A stretch of DNA of 64,000 nt, from NCBI RefSeq assembly GCF_964355755.1, contig NC_092680.1, positions 623,001 to 687,000 of the forward strand, given 5' to 3'. Below are positions 61,799 to 64,000 of the stretch, piece by piece. The notes beneath the pieces were generated by a model. It was not told the DNA's origin, did not search any database, and worked only from the letters and a program-made list of their open reading frames with translations. This DNA comes from Antedon mediterranea (Eukaryota; Echinodermata; Crinoidea; Comatulida; Antedonidae). A program made the translations under genes and the position numbers. The stretch's first letter is position 1; every line of letters starts with the position of its first letter.

Positions 61799-61859
<61 letters not shown>
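61799..61859. repeat. (AT)n microsatellite, about 30 units
   Basis: Uninterrupted AT dinucleotide run; it extends to related AT-rich flanks. Confidence 0.97.
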
Positions 61860-61863
<4 letters not shown>

Positions 61864-63320
61864 TAATATTAAGTATAATTATGAATTCACCAACACTTTC
61901 AGGCCCGGGGCCGAGTTTGTGTAGACCAGACTTCCATGCACAGTCACATGTTAAGGAATATGAAGTCTTTATGATTTTAATATGGTTCGAAATGATATTA
62001 CACAACAACGATTAGACAGCAACTGTGCAAGAGTCCAACTAATAAAATCGGAATGATCAATTAATTGAACATTTACAGCATAAGGCCCATACACTAGGAC
62101 GATAACGATCGACGATAAATAGACACATGTGCATTTTTAATAAAAAAAAATAGAAATATAAACAATTCCTTTGACGTCATGATTAGTAAGACCAATAATA
62201 TCGTGACAATACAGCGATGTTATTGTTTTTATTTATCATGACGTCATTTGATTGGAATTTGAAAAACATTATTTTTATCAAAGACAGCATAAATGATTAT
62301 CCTATAGGTCTAGAACGAAAACCTTTCTAATTTCTTTTGGTTTATGTAAAAAAAATGCATGCTATATATTTATCGTCCGTCGTTATCGTCATAGTGTAAT
62401 TGGGCCTTTATACAAAAAAAATAAATTGATTACGAAGTTACATGTCATTTTCACCTATCACCAAAAAACTATACCTTTTCAAAACTAATTAATTGTTACG
62501 AAGCCAATTTATATTATATATTTCATTAAAACTTAACTTTACGGTAAATTAAGAGTAAGTATCACTCAGTTAATATGAATAATATAACTAGTAGGTCTAT
62601 GAACTTGCGTCCAGACACAGAACTGTGACATTACTATCATAAAGGTTGAAACCACTTATAAAACCTTTTTTTTTAAAGAAAGTATAATTGTGTTAGGAGA
62701 AGGCTAATAAACAAATAGATAATGTACAAACCTTTTTCTGGATTAATTAATGGAGCAGGCGTTCCTAATAATCTGCTGCTGCTACCTAGACTGATTGTTC
62801 ACCTTCTGACGATAATTGATTGGACCCCCCACGGCATCTGATAACCAACAAAAAATTTACGAGGACTGTTTCAATGATTTAATATCTGACGGCGTATTAT
62901 TATAACATATTGGCCTAGATTGACAGTCAAAGAAAGTCATTGTAAATACCTCCCTTTATGTTGACAGAGCCAAAATAAAGTTTTGACCATTATCGAATGA
63001 TTATTTGACAGTGACTTATTATAATACCGGCCTGGTTGACAGCAAAAACGAAGTTATTATTTATTGATCAAGATTTTACAGATTTCCGTCTACATCTCAA
63101 TAATACTGTATTATCAGCCAAGGCTTTCATATAGACTCTCTTCTCCCAGACGTTTTTTGGGTCCAGCAGCTACCTATAAATTATAGTCGAGTTTCCAAAT
63201 TCACAAAACTGTCAGCCTTAGATACTAAAGCTACCGCTATGAAACAGCTTATTAATGAATGTGTCCTCCTGGGACATAGCTGGCTAGAGCCGCGGCGCGA
63301 AAATATGTGTTAAAAATAAT
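61860..63320. other. Noncoding stretch
   Basis: No gene recognised between the (AT)n run and the palindrome cluster. 62085-62410 contains an imperfect inverted pair (ACGATAACGATCGACGATAA at 62080 and TATCGTCCGTCGTTATCGTC at 62370) that may bound a small TIR element of about 320 bp. Confidence 0.5.
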
Positions 63321-63472
63321 GGGTTTCTAGAAAACTCAGATCTAAAAAACTCAGATCTCAGATATATCTGAGTTTTCTAGTTCTAGAAAACTCATTTATC
63401 TGACTTTTCTAGATCTAGAAAACTCAGATATCAATATCTGGGTTTTCTAGTTCCAGAATGGAACTAAAACTC
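63321..63472. repeat. Cluster of nested palindromes built on CTAGAAAACTCAGAT
   Basis: Four or more alternating copies of TTTCTAGAAAACTCAGAT and its complement, e.g. CTCAGATATATCTGAG, CTAGTTCTAG, TCTAGATCTAGA and GATATCAATATC. Confidence 0.85.
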
Positions 63473-63814
63473 ATTAATGATTGGTTGGAAGGTCATTTGG
63501 ATCATTCCATTATTAATCAGAAGTAGGTCATTTGAAATACTAGAGTATTATTAAAACTGATTACTGTGTACGTTTTCGTACTAATATTGTAACATGAAGA
63601 AGCGGCCTACGGCTTAAATCATACATGAAAATACAGTGCATGTTACCGTTAAAATTTAGGCTTAAAAATGAGGCATGTACGAGTTGGTGTGGGTACGAGT
63701 TGATTGAGGTACGAGTTAGCCAAGTTGGGAATAGGTACGAGTTATTTTGGGTACGTTATTTCTCAGGCAGCACGTGTCAGTTCTTTCACTATGACGTTAT
63801 CCAAATTACTTTAC

Positions 63815-63853
63815 ACTAGATGGTACGCTCGCTTCGCTCGCGTACCATCTAGT
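63815..63853. repeat. Perfect 14-bp-arm hairpin repeat, inverted relative of 57.66 kb
   Basis: ACTAGATGGTACGC, loop TCGCTTCGCTC, GCGTACCATCTAGT. Probably the end structure of a mobile element family. Confidence 0.85.
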
Positions 63854-63859
63854 AATAAT

Positions 63860-64000
63860 AATTATTAGTATAATAAGTACATTTTCCGGGGACCTACAGC
63901 TCTATTTTGCACAATTTTCTTAATCCAGCCCCAACCATGGTATTCTGTTTCATATTTCGAAGTATAATTCAACCAGGGACCTAGCAACATTTTCTTAGCT
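63860..64000 (+). repeat. Copy of the CCCGG/ACCATGG dispersed repeat, running off the window end
   Basis: Contains CCGGGGACCTACAGCTCTAT, AGCCCCAACCATGG and AACCAGGGACCTAGCAAC, the reverse complement of motifs at 31.3-31.8 kb. Confidence 0.5.

Overview
The window is AT-rich animal nuclear DNA: genes split by GT-AG introns, long intergenic and intronic stretches full of small transposons, SINEs and tandem repeats. There are no bacterial operons or ribosome-binding-site architecture. The genes found and the repeat style fit a marine invertebrate, most likely a non-vertebrate deuterostome such as an echinoderm; that placement is inference, and I cannot name the species.

Layout. 1-24,100 holds no gene I can support. 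It contains TTAA-flanked MITE copies, several minisatellites and a large tandem-repeat hotspot at 19.8-22.5 kb (25-bp x 23, 20-bp x 4, 20-bp x about 70). 24.16-26.5 kb is a GC-rich piece of a DIRS-like retrotransposon on the minus strand, with an intact gag-like ORF and the first part of the next ORF, cut off before the reverse transcriptase. 26.8-27.7 kb is a nonautonomous DNA transposon with terminal inverted repeats. 29.9-30.2 kb is a perfect 10 x 30-bp array. 30.6-32.6 kb is SINE-rich.

34,244-53,262 (minus strand) is the main gene: a complete 22-exon RGS22 orthologue. I reconstructed every exon boundary by hand. All phases agree and the coding sequence sums to 4,758 nt (1,585 residues plus stop). 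One intron uses a GC donor, with a MITE about 20 bp beyond it. The last exon ends inside a degenerate tandem repeat that continues into the 3' flank. Four MITE copies and one 784-bp TIR element lie in its introns, and the large second intron holds two RFX X-box-like sites.

55,870-59,807 (plus strand) is a 4-exon secreted F-type (fucose-binding) lectin of about 172 residues. It has a signal peptide, one lectin domain and the fucose-site residues; its third exon has two possible acceptors 6 nt apart. 59.8-64.0 kb is repeats: a 57-bp tandem block with a partial duplicate, an (AT)n run, palindromes and a hairpin repeat shared in inverted orientation with a lectin intron.

The two genes are divergent (start codons about 2.6 kb apart) and nothing suggests they act together. 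I found no multi-gene 'system'. The most unusual signals are the repeat arrays, the repeat-spanning stop codon, the GC-AG intron beside a MITE, and the tandem hairpins upstream of the DIRS gag ORF.
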